Part shown: positions 15,360 through 23,840 of the stretch, in pieces
Position numbering within the stretch: the first letter of the stretch is position 1
How the letters are laid out: every line of letters begins with the position of its first letter
Assembly (NCBI RefSeq): GCF_016427535.1
Contig: NZ_JAELXV010000002.1
Location: forward strand, 62,001 to 126,000
From: Hymenobacter sp. BT559
Lineage (GTDB): Bacteria > Bacteroidota > Bacteroidia > Cytophagales > Hymenobacteraceae
Length of the DNA stretch: 64,000 bases
Direction of reading: 5' to 3'
Position numbers and translations under genes: made by a program
Notes under the pieces: model-generated
Databases searched by the model: none
What the model saw: the letters and a program-made list of their open reading frames with translations, nothing else
Told to the model about the DNA's origin: nothing

Positions 15360-18359
15360 TTACCCCAGCAATTCCTCGATATCCTCCCGCGTCAGCGACT
15401 TAATCACGGCCTCATCGGTTGTTATCAAGTCGCTCACCAATTGCAGCTTGCGGCGTTGCAGGGCTAGGATTTTTTCCTCTACTGTGTTCTGGCTGATGAA
15501 CTTGTAGACGAAGACGGGTCGTTGCTGCCCAATGCGGTGGGCGCGGTCAATGGCCTGGGCTTCCACCGCAGGGTTCCACCAGGGGTCGAGGATGAAGACA
15601 TAGTCGGCGGCCGTGAGGTTGAGGCCTACACCGCCCGCTTTGAGGCTGATAAGGAAGATTTTAAGGTTCTTATCGTGCTGAAAGCGCTCTACTTCGGCCT
15701 GGCGGTCGCGGGTGTGGCCGTCTAGGTAGGCGTAGCTGAGCTGGCGCTCGTCGAGGCCCGCACGTACTAGAGCCAAGTGCTGTACGAATTGGCTAAATAC
15801 CAGTACCTTGTGTCCCTCGGCAATAACGCTGCGGAGCATACGCAGTATCTCGCGCATCTTGCCCGATTCGCCTTCGTATTTGTCGTCGGCGAGGCGTGGG
15901 TGGTTGGCTATTTGGCGCAGGCGCGTGAGGCCTTGCAGCAGCAGCAGTTGAGTGCCGCCGGCCGGTGTAGGCGCGTGGCCCTCCAGGCTTTCGAGGATTT
16001 TATTGCGGTAAAAGCTTTTGGTTTCCTCGTAAAACTGCGCCTGCTCCTCCGTGAGGGGGCAATAGCTGAGGTGCTCGGTTTTCTCGGGCAGCTCGCTGGC
16101 TACTTGGGCTTTATGTCGGCGCAGGACGAAGGGCTTGATGAGCGCGTGTAGCTTCTTGGTGCGGCTCTCATCCTGGTTCTTCTCGATGGGCTTCACGAAT
16201 TCCTTGCGGAAGAACGCCTGCGTGCCCAGCAGACCAGGATTAATAAAGGTCATTTGCGACCACAGGTCCATCGTGCTGTTCTCCACCGGCGTACCGGTGA
16301 GGATGAGCCGGTGCCGCGCTCGCAGCTGCCGCACGGCCTGTGCCGTAGTCGAAGAGGGGTTTTTAATGGCCTGCGACTCGTCCAGAATCACGTAGTCAAA
16401 CTGGTAGCTCGCCAGCAGCTCGGTGTCGAGCCGCACGATACCGTAGCTGGTCAGCACGATGTCGTAGTCGGCAAACTGGGCCACGTTTTTATCGCGGTAG
16501 GTGCCGGTGTACACGAGCAGCCGCAGGCTGGGGGTGAACTTACGCGCCTCCGCCATCCAGTTATAAACCAGTGAAGTAGGTAGCACGAGCAGCGAGGCTG
16601 CACCCTGGCTGGCGCCGCTTTCCTGGCGTTCGAGTAGCATCACCAGCGTTTGCACGCTCTTGCCCAGGCCCATATCGTCGGCCAGGCAGCCACCTAGGTG
16701 GTAGTCCTGCACAAAGCGCAGCCAGTTGTAGCCCGCCTGCTGGTAGGGCCGCAGCGTGCCCCGGAAGCCCACTGGTAGCGGCCGGTCTTCTACCGCCGCA
16801 AAGTCACGTAGCTTTTCGAGGCGGCGCGTGAGCGTGACGGTAGCAAGGTTATCCTGCTCTAGGTCATTAATTAACGACAGGTGGTGCCGGCGTAGGGCTA
16901 GCGGCTGACCTTCGGTTTCTTCTGCAAACGCGAACAGCTCTAGGTAGTCAGTAAACCACTCATCAGGGATGAACGCGACTTGCCCGTTGGGCAACCGATA
17001 CTCGCGGCGGCGCTGCAAAATGTAGGGCCGCAGCCGGATAAACGGCACGGCAAACTCGCCAAACCACACCGTGCCGCGCACGTCAAACCAATCACCACGC
17101 TCCTCGATGCCCACCTCAACCCGCACAGGGCCAATGAAATAATCCTGGCTAGCCGTTTCGCTGCCCTGCACCTGAAAGCCGAGCTCACCTAGTGCTGGCG
17201 CATTGTCGTGCAGCCAGCGGAAGGCCTCGGCCTTGGGCAGCGAGGCGTGGCCCTCGGCGTCGAGGGGCAGGCCGCGCTGGCGTAGTTCGTCGGCGCGGTC
17301 GTTTTCTTCCTTGGCCGAGCGCAGCAGGCGGCGGAAAATGTATGAGTCCGCATCTTCCTCTAGCTGCACGCTCATGGGGCGCGGCGGCGTAAGGGGCAGG
17401 TCGTAGGCGCCGTAGCGGAAAGTGAGGTTGAAAAACAACGGAGCTTCATCGGTGCCGGCGCCGGGCACTACCACGGGCTTAGGCAGCGGCACCCGGCCAC
17501 GCCTAGGTGGGCCGGGCGGGCGCACGGGCACCACAGGCGTGCCCGCGGCGGGTGCGGGCGGCACGTCCGAAAACGTGAGCTGGGGCCGGGCTAGGTAGCG
17601 CTCGGTGCGAATATCGAAGCCGCGCGCGTGCACGTCAAACGACTCCATGAGCGGGGCCACGAACTTCTGGAAGTAATTCTTCTCTACGGCCCGCGGCACC
17701 ACGATAAACTTCTTGTTCAAAAACGGCAGCAGCTTGCGCCCATCCACATCGTGGCGGAAATGGTACAGCACATTATCGACCATCAGCCACGCCGGCTGCT
17801 GGCACACTAAGACAGCGTTTTTAAATTGAAAATCAAGCTTCTGATTCTGGTACTGAATGGTAGGGAAGTAGTGCGTACCCTCCTCATTGCGCCGAAAGTG
17901 AAACAGGATAGAAGCCGGATTAGGGGCAAGCTTGAGCTCGCGCCAGGTAGGCTCGCCGTCGCGGCCCATGATAAACACTTTCTTTTCTTGCAACCCAGTC
18001 AGCAGCTTGGCCAGCCGCGTCTGGATGTAGCGGGCAATGGCTTCCTGCAAAGGCTTATCGCCTTTTTCGGGGTGGTAGGTTTTTAGAAAAAACTCGGCCG
18101 TCGTGATTTTGCGCGGCCAAAATTCTTTGATTACTGCCTCCTGCTGCAGCTCGTCGCAAAGCTTAATCAGCTCGTAGTCGTCATCTTCTAGGCCCTCGGC
18201 AAACTCGGGTGCGTTCTTGCTCGATACCATTTGGTGTTGCAGCGTGAGCTGCCCCCGGGGCCCCAGCTGCACAACGTGCGCCGAAAACAGGTGACCTAGG
18301 TATTCGTGAGCAAACAGCGAATAAACAAGTTGAAAAGGAAGAGAAGTAGAAACAGTCAT
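15360..18359 (-). CDS. SWI2/SNF2-family DEAD/DEAH-box helicase-like ATPase
   Basis: 999 residues. The first 530 are a lineage-specific region with a Pro-rich linker near 265-305. The SNF2 ATPase follows: Walker A DDMGLGKSVQT (about 561-571), Walker B variant LDESQAIK (about 659-666), motif III LTGTPVENS, and the helicase C lobe with FSQFVQHL, SLKAGGVGLNLT and the DRAHRIGQ motif. Such enzymes translocate on duplex DNA and remodel protein-DNA complexes. Similar proteins are common in Bacteroidetes chromosomes, so it may be ordinary, but in Zorya type I an SNF2-class helicase (ZorD) works with a MotAB-type pair, and here it lies 153 bp upstream of the stator operon. A terminator separates them. 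Confidence 0.85.
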   Translation of the reverse strand: MTVSTSLPFQLVYSLFAHEYLGHLFSAHVVQLGPRGQLTLQHQMVSSKNAPEFAEGLEDDDYELIKLCDELQQEAVIKEFWPRKITTAEFFLKTYHPEKGDKPLQEAIARYIQTRLAKLLTGLQEKKVFIMGRDGEPTWRELKLAPNPASILFHFRRNEEGTHYFPTIQYQNQKLDFQFKNAVLVCQQPAWLMVDNVLYHFRHDVDGRKLLPFLNKKFIVVPRAVEKNYFQKFVAPLMESFDVHARGFDIRTERYLARPQLTFSDVPPAPAAGTPVVPVRPPGPPRRGRVPLPKPVVVPGAGTDEAPLFFNLTFRYGAYDLPLTPPRPMSVQLEEDADSYIFRRLLRSAKEENDRADELRQRGLPLDAEGHASLPKAEAFRWLHDNAPALGELGFQVQGSETASQDYFIGPVRVEVGIEERGDWFDVRGTVWFGEFAVPFIRLRPYILQRRREYRLPNGQVAFIPDEWFTDYLELFAFAEETEGQPLALRRHHLSLINDLEQDNLATVTLTRRLEKLRDFAAVEDRPLPVGFRGTLRPYQQAGYNWLRFVQDYHLGGCLADDMGLGKSVQTLVMLLERQESGASQGAASLLVLPTSLVYNWMAEARKFTPSLRLLVYTGTYRDKNVAQFADYDIVLTSYGIVRLDTELLASYQFDYVILDESQAIKNPSSTTAQAVRQLRARHRLILTGTPVENSTMDLWSQMTFINPGLLGTQAFFRKEFVKPIEKNQDESRTKKLHALIKPFVLRRHKAQVASELPEKTEHLSYCPLTEEQAQFYEETKSFYRNKILESLEGHAPTPAGGTQLLLLQGLTRLRQIANHPRLADDKYEGESGKMREILRMLRSVIAEGHKVLVFSQFVQHLALVRAGLDERQLSYAYLDGHTRDRQAEVERFQHDKNLKIFLISLKAGGVGLNLTAADYVFILDPWWNPAVEAQAIDRAHRIGQQRPVFVYKFISQNTVEEKILALQRRKLQLVSDLITTDEAVIKSLTREDIEELLG

Positions 18360-18468
18360 AGCCGAACACGAGAACGTGCAAGTTAGGTCTCAAAGCCAAA
18401 AATGCACATCGGCTCAGCTTACTCAATAAAGCAAGGTTGTGTTCGCCCGTTTTGACTAGTAAATTGGC

Positions 18469-19701
18469 TTACAGGTTCTCCTTCACGTCCATGCGCCCCG
18501 CATTTAGTGCCGGGCGGATAGAAACGGCTAGGGTAATGGCAATGATAGCCAAACAGATAAAGAAAATGTCGGCGGCTTGCATTTTTACTGGGTACGAGTC
18601 CACAATACTGGTGGCCATTCCCATGCTCACGATGTGAAATGTTTGCTGCACCCAGCAAATAGTGACGCCTAGCACCAGCCCTGACACTGCGCCCACCAAC
18701 GCCACAATGGCCCCTACCAGCAAAAACGATTTGCGGACTGTCTGCTCGCTCGCGCCCATGGCCAGCAGCACGGCAATGTCCTTGCGCTTGTCGATGACCA
18801 GCATCGAGAGCGAAAAAAAGATGTTGAGTGAAGCGATAAGCAGAATGAATGCAAACGTGATGAACACGAATAGCTTCTCAATCTTAATTGCTTTTAGCAA
18901 GCTAACGTGCTGCTCGTCCGAATCTTGCACTACAAATCCGCTACCTAGGCTCTCGCGCAACTCGTCTTTTACATCATCGAGCTTAAAGCTAGTGCCTACC
19001 CGCACGTAGAGCGCGGTGCGGCGATTACCATAGTTGAGTAGCCGCTGCGCAAAGCTTAAGGGCACAAAGAGGTAACTATCGTCGAGGTGCTGCTCGATGT
19101 GGAAGATGCCGCCCGCCAGGATGTTTTCTTCATTGAACGCTTGGTCGGGATTGATGGATAGCGTTTTGCGGCCCGGCACCTGGCGCGGATACAGAAGCTT
19201 GAGCGGGGCTAGGCGGTTGTCGAGCGTGATACTGAGCTCGTGCTGCACGCCTTCGCCCACGAGAGCATATTCGAGGTCGCCGCGCCGCAGGCGGTGGTCG
19301 CCGGCCTTGATGCTAGAGTCGATAGGGCTTTGGCCAAAGTAGTTCTCCGACAGGCCGCGCATCTTCACCACCATCTGGCGGTCGTGGTATTGCAGCAGGG
19401 CATTGTCTTCGATGACTTCGGTGAGCAGCGCTACGCCGGGCGTGTTCTGCACCTTAGCCAGCAGCGCGGGCGTCATCTCGAAAGACTTGCCCTGCACGGC
19501 CGTAATGGCCAGGTTGGGGTCCGACTTGCCGTAGAGCGAACGCACTAGGTCCTCTAGGCCATTAAAAACCGACAGCACCACGATGAGCGCCATAGTGCCC
19601 ACTGCCACCCCCACCATCGAAATATTGGAGATGATGGTGATGATATTACGCTTTTTCTTGGAAAGAAAGTAGCGCTTGGCAATGAGCAAGGGAACGTTCA
19701 C
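18469..19701 (-). CDS. ABC transporter permease, LolC/LolE family
   Basis: 410 residues. An N-terminal cytoplasmic/TM1 segment with the family start RYFLSKKKRNIITIISNISM is followed by a large periplasmic domain (about 45-270), then three TM helices near 280-305, 325-355 and 375-400 with the FtsX-type signature AVLLAMGASEQTVRKSF. This architecture matches the lipoprotein-releasing LolC/LolE permeases. In Bacteroidetes such a gene commonly lies near rbfA, as it does here. The gene for the ATPase (LolD) is not adjacent. Confidence in the family is high; the sorted lipoproteins are not known. Confidence 0.8.
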   Translation of the reverse strand: MNVPLLIAKRYFLSKKKRNIITIISNISMVGVAVGTMALIVVLSVFNGLEDLVRSLYGKSDPNLAITAVQGKSFEMTPALLAKVQNTPGVALLTEVIEDNALLQYHDRQMVVKMRGLSENYFGQSPIDSSIKAGDHRLRRGDLEYALVGEGVQHELSITLDNRLAPLKLLYPRQVPGRKTLSINPDQAFNEENILAGGIFHIEQHLDDSYLFVPLSFAQRLLNYGNRRTALYVRVGTSFKLDDVKDELRESLGSGFVVQDSDEQHVSLLKAIKIEKLFVFITFAFILLIASLNIFFSLSMLVIDKRKDIAVLLAMGASEQTVRKSFLLVGAIVALVGAVSGLVLGVTICWVQQTFHIVSMGMATSIVDSYPVKMQAADIFFICLAIIAITLAVSIRPALNAGRMDVKENL

Positions 19702-19705
19702 GAGA

Positions 19706-19822
19706 CCGCAGATTTAACTGACTTAACGGATAAAACGGATATTATGCGGTTCTGCCTCCTACTAACTGTTGATTTCTAGAACCTGATTCGGAACGAGCAT
19801 ACACCACACTCGTTTTCTCCGT
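19706..19822. repeat. Imperfect inverted repeat (CAGAT..AACGGAT-word family)
   Basis: The left part (about 19706-19741) is a run of CAGATTTAAC, TTAACGGAT and AAACGGAT words; the right part (about 19800-19832) reads as an inverted, shorter copy (CGTTTTCTCCGTTACATCTG). A one-sided relative of the same word family lies at 54165-54196. It fills the gap between two minus-strand genes. Confidence 0.55.
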
Positions 19823-19835
19823 TACATCTGTGGCT

Positions 19836-20645
19836 CTACTTCCACGCTTTCACAATGAGGCCAGTGCCCGAGTCGTGCTTGCCTCTAGCGTCGAGCCAAT
19901 TGAGCAGCAAGCAGAAAGGGAACGTAACAGCGTAGTAAAATGGAAGAAATAAGAAGAATAGTCGTGACTTGCCCAGCATCAAAATTGGGTATTTCATGCT
20001 CAGGCGCCACGAAATCTGGCCCGGCTCGCCGTAGCTGTAGCGGGCCTCGATGCGCTCGAAGCCGGCGGTGCGCAGTTTCTGCTGAATCTCGTGGATGTTA
20101 TAGCCATCGCGCACGTGCTCCTCGATAAAGCTGGTTTCGGAGTCGGCGTGCACATCGGAGCCGCCCTGGTCGCTGGGGGTCGAGATGAGCAGCATGCCCC
20201 CATCCTTGAGCGAGGCGTGGATGTTGCGAAACACCTCTACGTCCTCCAGAATGTGCTCCATTACATCGACCGACAGCGCTAGGTCAAAAGAATTGGGCTC
20301 TTGGTACAGTACCAAGTCCTGTGCCGCAAACTGCACCTGCGGGCGGCCAATGGCCCGAAAAAAATTATTGGAGTCCTGTACCTGCTCTTCTTTCACATCC
20401 ACGGCCAGGATGCGCCACAGGCTGCTAAGGCCACTCAGCCAGTACGTGTACTGGCCGTAGCCCGCGCCAGCATCCAGAATGTCGAGCGGCTCGCGGGTGC
20501 GGCCCTTGGCCCACTGGCGCAGCTCGCGGTGCACGTGCCAGGTGCGCAACAGCAAGAGGTCGAGTAGGTTATAAAACAAGCGCCGCAGCCACGGCGAGCG
20601 GTTGAACACATTGCCGAGGCTGCGCTTAATCGGGTCGTAGTACAT
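19836..20645 (-). CDS. Class I SAM-dependent methyltransferase
   Basis: About 269 residues from the ATG at 20645 (a GTG six codons upstream is possible). The SAM-binding motif I DILDAGAGYGQYTYWL, the acidic AVDVKEEQ end of strand 2, and the post-motif LALSVDVMEHI are those of the Methyltransf_11/25 type. The C-terminal region is hydrophobic (FFLFLPFYYAVTFPFCLLL), suggesting association with the membrane. Substrate unknown; lipid or cell-surface glycan methylation would fit the hydrophobic tail, but that is a guess. It lies between rbfA and the LolC/E gene on the same strand. Confidence 0.7.
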   Translation of the reverse strand: MYYDPIKRSLGNVFNRSPWLRRLFYNLLDLLLLRTWHVHRELRQWAKGRTREPLDILDAGAGYGQYTYWLSGLSSLWRILAVDVKEEQVQDSNNFFRAIGRPQVQFAAQDLVLYQEPNSFDLALSVDVMEHILEDVEVFRNIHASLKDGGMLLISTPSDQGGSDVHADSETSFIEEHVRDGYNIHEIQQKLRTAGFERIEARYSYGEPGQISWRLSMKYPILMLGKSRLFFLFLPFYYAVTFPFCLLLNWLDARGKHDSGTGLIVKAWK

Positions 20646-20722
20646 AGGAGGGGCGCGTCGCACGCGCCCGTGGGTGAAGTGGCTATAAAACGAACTAGCA
20701 AACGGGCGGCTACAGGCCGCCC

Positions 20723-21139
20723 TTACCGGAATAAGCGCGGCCGTTCGTCGGTAGTATCCGAGTCGTCCTCGTCTTCGGGCGGGGCGGGCGGAATGTCGAG
20801 CTTGCTCAGCACTTGGTCCATGTGGGCAGCATAAGCGGCGCTGTCGTCGTGGAAGAAGGTGAGCTCGGGCACTACGCGGGCCTGGTTGCGAATGCGCTTA
20901 CCTAGGGCGTGGCGAATTTCTTTGGTGTTCTCGCGAATCGTTTCGATGCGCTCGGCGGCATCATTGCCGAGAAGCAGGCTCAGGTACACGCGGGCCACGG
21001 CTAGGTCGGGCGTCACATGCACGGCGCTAATGCTGGGTACTAGCCCCCCGCCAAACAGGTGCGGCAGGTCGCGCTGCAGCACTTGGGCCAGCTCCTGCTG
21101 CAGCAAGCTGGCCATTTTTTGTTGTCGTTTGCTTTCCAT
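20723..21139 (-). CDS. rbfA: Ribosome-binding factor A
   Basis: 138 residues with the RbfA KH-like fold: start MESKRQQKMASLLQQELAQVL, then LVPSISAVHVTPDLAVARVYLSL and RIRNQARVVPELTFFHDDS. RbfA assists late maturation of the 30S subunit and cold adaptation. The last 20 residues are acidic (DEDDSDTTDE), as often in Bacteroidetes. A CAAAGGTA sequence at 21150-21157 is a TACCTTTG -7 box on the minus strand 11 bp before the start. Confidence 0.9.
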   Translation of the reverse strand: MESKRQQKMASLLQQELAQVLQRDLPHLFGGGLVPSISAVHVTPDLAVARVYLSLLLGNDAAERIETIRENTKEIRHALGKRIRNQARVVPELTFFHDDSAAYAAHMDQVLSKLDIPPAPPEDEDDSDTTDERPRLFR

Positions 21140-21149
21140 ACTAAAGCTG

Positions 21150-21157
21150 CAAAGGTA
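21150..21157 (-). promoter_or_regulatory. Bacteroidetes-type -7 box for rbfA
   Basis: On the minus strand this reads TACCTTTG, an exact match to the TAnnTTTG element used by the Bacteroidetes primary sigma factor, ending 10 bp before the rbfA ATG. No clear -33 TTTG was found. Confidence 0.5.
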
Positions 21158-21165
21158 CTCTTGGT

Positions 21166-21320
21166 TAGGGGTTGGTGCTTGGTGCTTGGCTGTTAGTGCC
21201 CAAAACCTGCCTGCGGTTGCTAGGCTACCTAGGACACAGTATCAAATTTAGATTCCCTAAAACGACCTTTGCACCTTACTTGGCTAGCCTAGGCACCAAG
21301 CGCCAGGCCCCAAGCACTAG
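21166..21320. repeat. Intergenic inverted repeat (GTGCTTGG-word family)
   Basis: GTGCTTGGTGCTTGGCTG (left, about 21172-21190) is answered on the right (about 21292-21320) by AGGCACCAAGCGCCAGGCCC and CAAGCACTAG. The spacer of about 100 nt holds two CCTAGG copies and a GACCTTTG sequence. It sits between divergent genes (rbfA and the membrane protein). Confidence 0.6.
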
Positions 21321-21326
21321 TAACGA

Positions 21327-22754
21327 ATGCTGCGTTTTTTTAAAAGCACCCTCCCGGCCCAATTGCTCGTGCTGCTCGTGCTGGTGCTGGCCCTGCGGCT
21401 ACCGCTGCTGTGGCTGGGCCTGCCCGTGTCGGCCGCCGAGCTGCGCCTGCTGCTGCTGGGCGAGGGCGTAGGGGCGGGGGCCTGGCCCTACCGCGACCTC
21501 TACGATAGTACTGCCCCGCTGGCCGCCGCCGCCGCCGGTGCCCTCGAACTGGCCTGGAACCGCCCGGTGCTGCTGTACCGGGCCGGGGCGCTGGCCATCC
21601 TGCTCATCCAAGCCCTACGCCTCAACAATGTGCTCAACCGGGCCGACGTGCACCCCGAGCGGGGCTACCTGGCAGCGCTTACCTACCTAGTGGTGGGCAG
21701 CCTGAGCACGCAGCTCGATGAGTTGTCGCCGCTGCTCATTGGGCATACCTTTATCATCTTTGCGCTCAGTGCCTTGCTGCCTACTTCGCGCGAGGGCTAC
21801 GACAACCGGCGCCTGTTTCGGGCGGGGTTTTTGATTGGGTTGGCGGCGTTGTGCTACCTGCCGCTGGGGCTGTTTGTGGCCCTAGGGCTGTTTGCGGTGC
21901 TCATTTTTGCGGCCAACTCCTTTCGGAGTGCCCTGCTGCTAGTGTGTGGGTTTTTGTCGCCCTACGCGCTGGTAGCCACGGTGTTTTTGTACGTCGGCGC
22001 GCTGCCCAGCTTTGTAGAGCTGCACCTCGAGCGCGGCTTGCGCGTGCACGTGGCCAGTGTGGATGGCCTGCCGCCGGCCGTAGCGTGGCCGCTGCTGGTG
22101 GGGCCCGCCGTGTTGCTACTATTAGCATTGGTGCGCACGGGTAGTACCGCTCTAGGGCTGGTGTTTCAGGCTAAGTTTCGGCAACTGATGCTGGTGTGGC
22201 TGCTGGTGGCGCTGGCGGTGCTGGCAGTGGGCCGCGGGCTGGCGCCCGGCTCGCTGGTGCTGCTGCTGCCGCCGCTCACGTATTTCGGGTTGTTCTTGTG
22301 GCAAAAGCTACCCGGCCGGGCCGGGTGGGCGCCCGAGCTACTCTTTCTGGTGGTGCTAGGCAGCGTGTGGGCCCTGCGCTACCGCGAGCTGGTGCCCGGC
22401 TTGCAAGGCTTGTTGCGCCTACCCGCCGAAAGCCGCTTTGCGCCTCAGTCTGCGCCGGCCTACAGCCGCCTAGGTGCCGCTGGCCCGGTGCTGGTGCTCG
22501 GCCCCGACCGCCGGCCTTACCTTTCGCACCCCGCCGCGCGGCCGTACCTCGACTGGCCACTGGCCGAGGAGGACTTTGGCCACCTCAACGAGTATGCGGC
22601 GGTGGTGCGCATTGCGGCTAGCTTCGATGGCCAGTTGCCGGCCTATGTCATTGACCAGCGCGGCCTGATGCCTTCGCTGCGCTACCTGCTGCCGGGTGTT
22701 TTTGGCCGCTACGAGGCAGTAGCCAACCAGCCAGGCGTATACCAGCGCCGATAG
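21327..22754 (+). CDS. Polytopic inner-membrane protein, possibly GT-C glycosyltransferase-like
   Basis: 475 residues, extremely Leu-rich, with about ten TM helices. The first periplasmic loop holds GAWPYRDLYDSTAPLAA, an arrangement (aromatic-rich, acidic, directly after TM1) like the first loop of GT-C lipid-linked glycosyltransferases. The last 110 residues (after about 375) are soluble and contain LVLGPDRRPYLSHPAARPYLDW. I know of similar uncharacterised membrane proteins in Cytophagales but cannot name the reaction. It is transcribed divergently from rbfA and ends at a strong bidirectional terminator. Confidence 0.55.
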   Translation: MLRFFKSTLPAQLLVLLVLVLALRLPLLWLGLPVSAAELRLLLLGEGVGAGAWPYRDLYDSTAPLAAAAAGALELAWNRPVLLYRAGALAILLIQALRLNNVLNRADVHPERGYLAALTYLVVGSLSTQLDELSPLLIGHTFIIFALSALLPTSREGYDNRRLFRAGFLIGLAALCYLPLGLFVALGLFAVLIFAANSFRSALLLVCGFLSPYALVATVFLYVGALPSFVELHLERGLRVHVASVDGLPPAVAWPLLVGPAVLLLLALVRTGSTALGLVFQAKFRQLMLVWLLVALAVLAVGRGLAPGSLVLLLPPLTYFGLFLWQKLPGRAGWAPELLFLVVLGSVWALRYRELVPGLQGLLRLPAESRFAPQSAPAYSRLGAAGPVLVLGPDRRPYLSHPAARPYLDWPLAEEDFGHLNEYAAVVRIAASFDGQLPAYVIDQRGLMPSLRYLLPGVFGRYEAVANQPGVYQRR

Positions 22755-22814
22755 GGGCAGAGAGGTGCCTATGTGCCGTAGCAATAAGTTGTGTTGCGTT
22801 TGAGCAAAAGAAAA

Positions 22815-22849
22815 GGGACCTGCTTCATGTAGAAGCAGGTCCCTTTTTT
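22815..22849. terminator. Bidirectional terminator between the membrane protein gene and tatC
   Basis: Perfect 12-bp stem GGGACCTGCTTC / GAAGCAGGTCCC (22815-22826, 22832-22843) with a 5-nt loop, six T after it on the plus strand and TTTTCTTTT on the minus side. It ends both convergent genes. Confidence 0.95.
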
Positions 22850-22865
22850 GATGGCTAGCTAGGAC

Positions 22866-23750
22866 CTAGGCGGCCCCAGTCCCTTGCTGGCGGGCTAACT
22901 CGGCATTTAGCTCGGCGGTGCGCTCACGGCGCACGGCGCGGGCAATGTAAATGCTAAGCTCGTAGAGCAGCAGAATCGGAATGGTAACGATAATCTGGGC
23001 CGAGATATCGGGCGGTGTAATGACGGCCGCGATGATGAGAATGACTACAATAGCGTGCTTGCGGTAGAGTATCATCAGCTCGGGCGTCACAAGGCCTGCC
23101 TTGGCCAGGAAGAACACTATCATGGGCAGCTCAAACACGAAGGCGCACGAGAGCGTCATGGTGGTGAGCGTGCTTAGGTAGCTCTGCAAGTCAATCTGGT
23201 TCTCGATGGTCGAGTCTACAGTGTACGAAGCTAGAAAGTTGATGCTCAGCGGCGCGGCGATATAGTAGCCAAAAAGTAGACCTAGGACGAACAGCACCGA
23301 TACAAAAAACACGGCTCCCCGCGAGTTCTTGCGCTCGTGCGGGTACAGGCCTGGCTTCACAAACCGCCACAGCTCCCAGAATAAGTACGGAAACGTCATG
23401 CAGATGCCTGCGATAAACGATGTACTGATGTGCATGGCCAGCTGCCCACTCATCTCCCGGTTCTGGATGATGAAATTAACTTGGTTTTCGCAAGGGTCTT
23501 GCGAACCGACCAAGTTACCCAGCTTACACAGCATGCGGTAAGTCCAGAAATCGTTGCGCGACGGCCCTAGGATGAGGTCATGAAACAAAAATTCCTTCGA
23601 GAAGAAGGCAATCAGCGAAAACACCACCACCGCGATAGCCGACCTGATAATGTGCCAGCGCAGCGCTTCTAGGTGGTCGATGAAAGACATCTCCGCTTCG
23701 CCCTCGGCGATGGCGCGGTTCTGCTGAAACTTTTGAGTGGGGGAAGCCAA
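22866..23750 (-). CDS. tatC: Sec-independent protein translocase TatC
   Basis: A six-TM protein with the TatC start block MSFIDHLEALRWHIIRSAIA, the KPGLYPHERK segment and the C-terminal VITPPD motif; TatC is the receptor and core channel component for folded, twin-arginine proteins. The frame is open to an ATG at 23816, but that codon lies inside the terminator hairpin of glyA, so it is unlikely to be used. I chose the TTG at 23750 (ASPTQKFQQNRAIAEGEAE...), giving 294 residues; the ATG at 23690 is the alternative. TatA/B genes are not in this window. Confidence 0.85.
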   Translation of the reverse strand: MASPTQKFQQNRAIAEGEAEMSFIDHLEALRWHIIRSAIAVVVFSLIAFFSKEFLFHDLILGPSRNDFWTYRMLCKLGNLVGSQDPCENQVNFIIQNREMSGQLAMHISTSFIAGICMTFPYLFWELWRFVKPGLYPHERKNSRGAVFFVSVLFVLGLLFGYYIAAPLSINFLASYTVDSTIENQIDLQSYLSTLTTMTLSCAFVFELPMIVFFLAKAGLVTPELMILYRKHAIVVILIIAAVITPPDISAQIIVTIPILLLYELSIYIARAVRRERTAELNAELARQQGTGAA

Positions 23751-23793
23751 GAGTAGTTCGAGTAATAGGTAGGAGCGTAAGGTGAGAAGGAAG

Positions 23794-23826
23794 AAGGCGC
23801 GTAATGCGTTCGGCACTACGCGCCTT
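23794..23826 (-). terminator. Hairpin terminator after glyA
   Basis: AAGGCGCGTA (23794-23803) pairs perfectly with TACGCGCCTT (23817-23826) around a 13-nt loop, 15 bp past the glyA stop. The following minus-strand sequence is CT-rich (CTTCCTTCTC) but without a long T run. Confidence 0.6.
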
Positions 23827-23840
23827 TCTTACTAGTCAGC

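Noticed and set aside
4462-18359. A complete Zorya defence system (ZorABCD or ZorABE)
   Set aside because: The MotAB-like pair and an SNF2 helicase are present, but no ZorC-, ZorE-, ZorF- or ZorG-like protein is recognisable, a terminator separates the helicase, and the operon carries tubulin- and actin-like genes that Zorya lacks.
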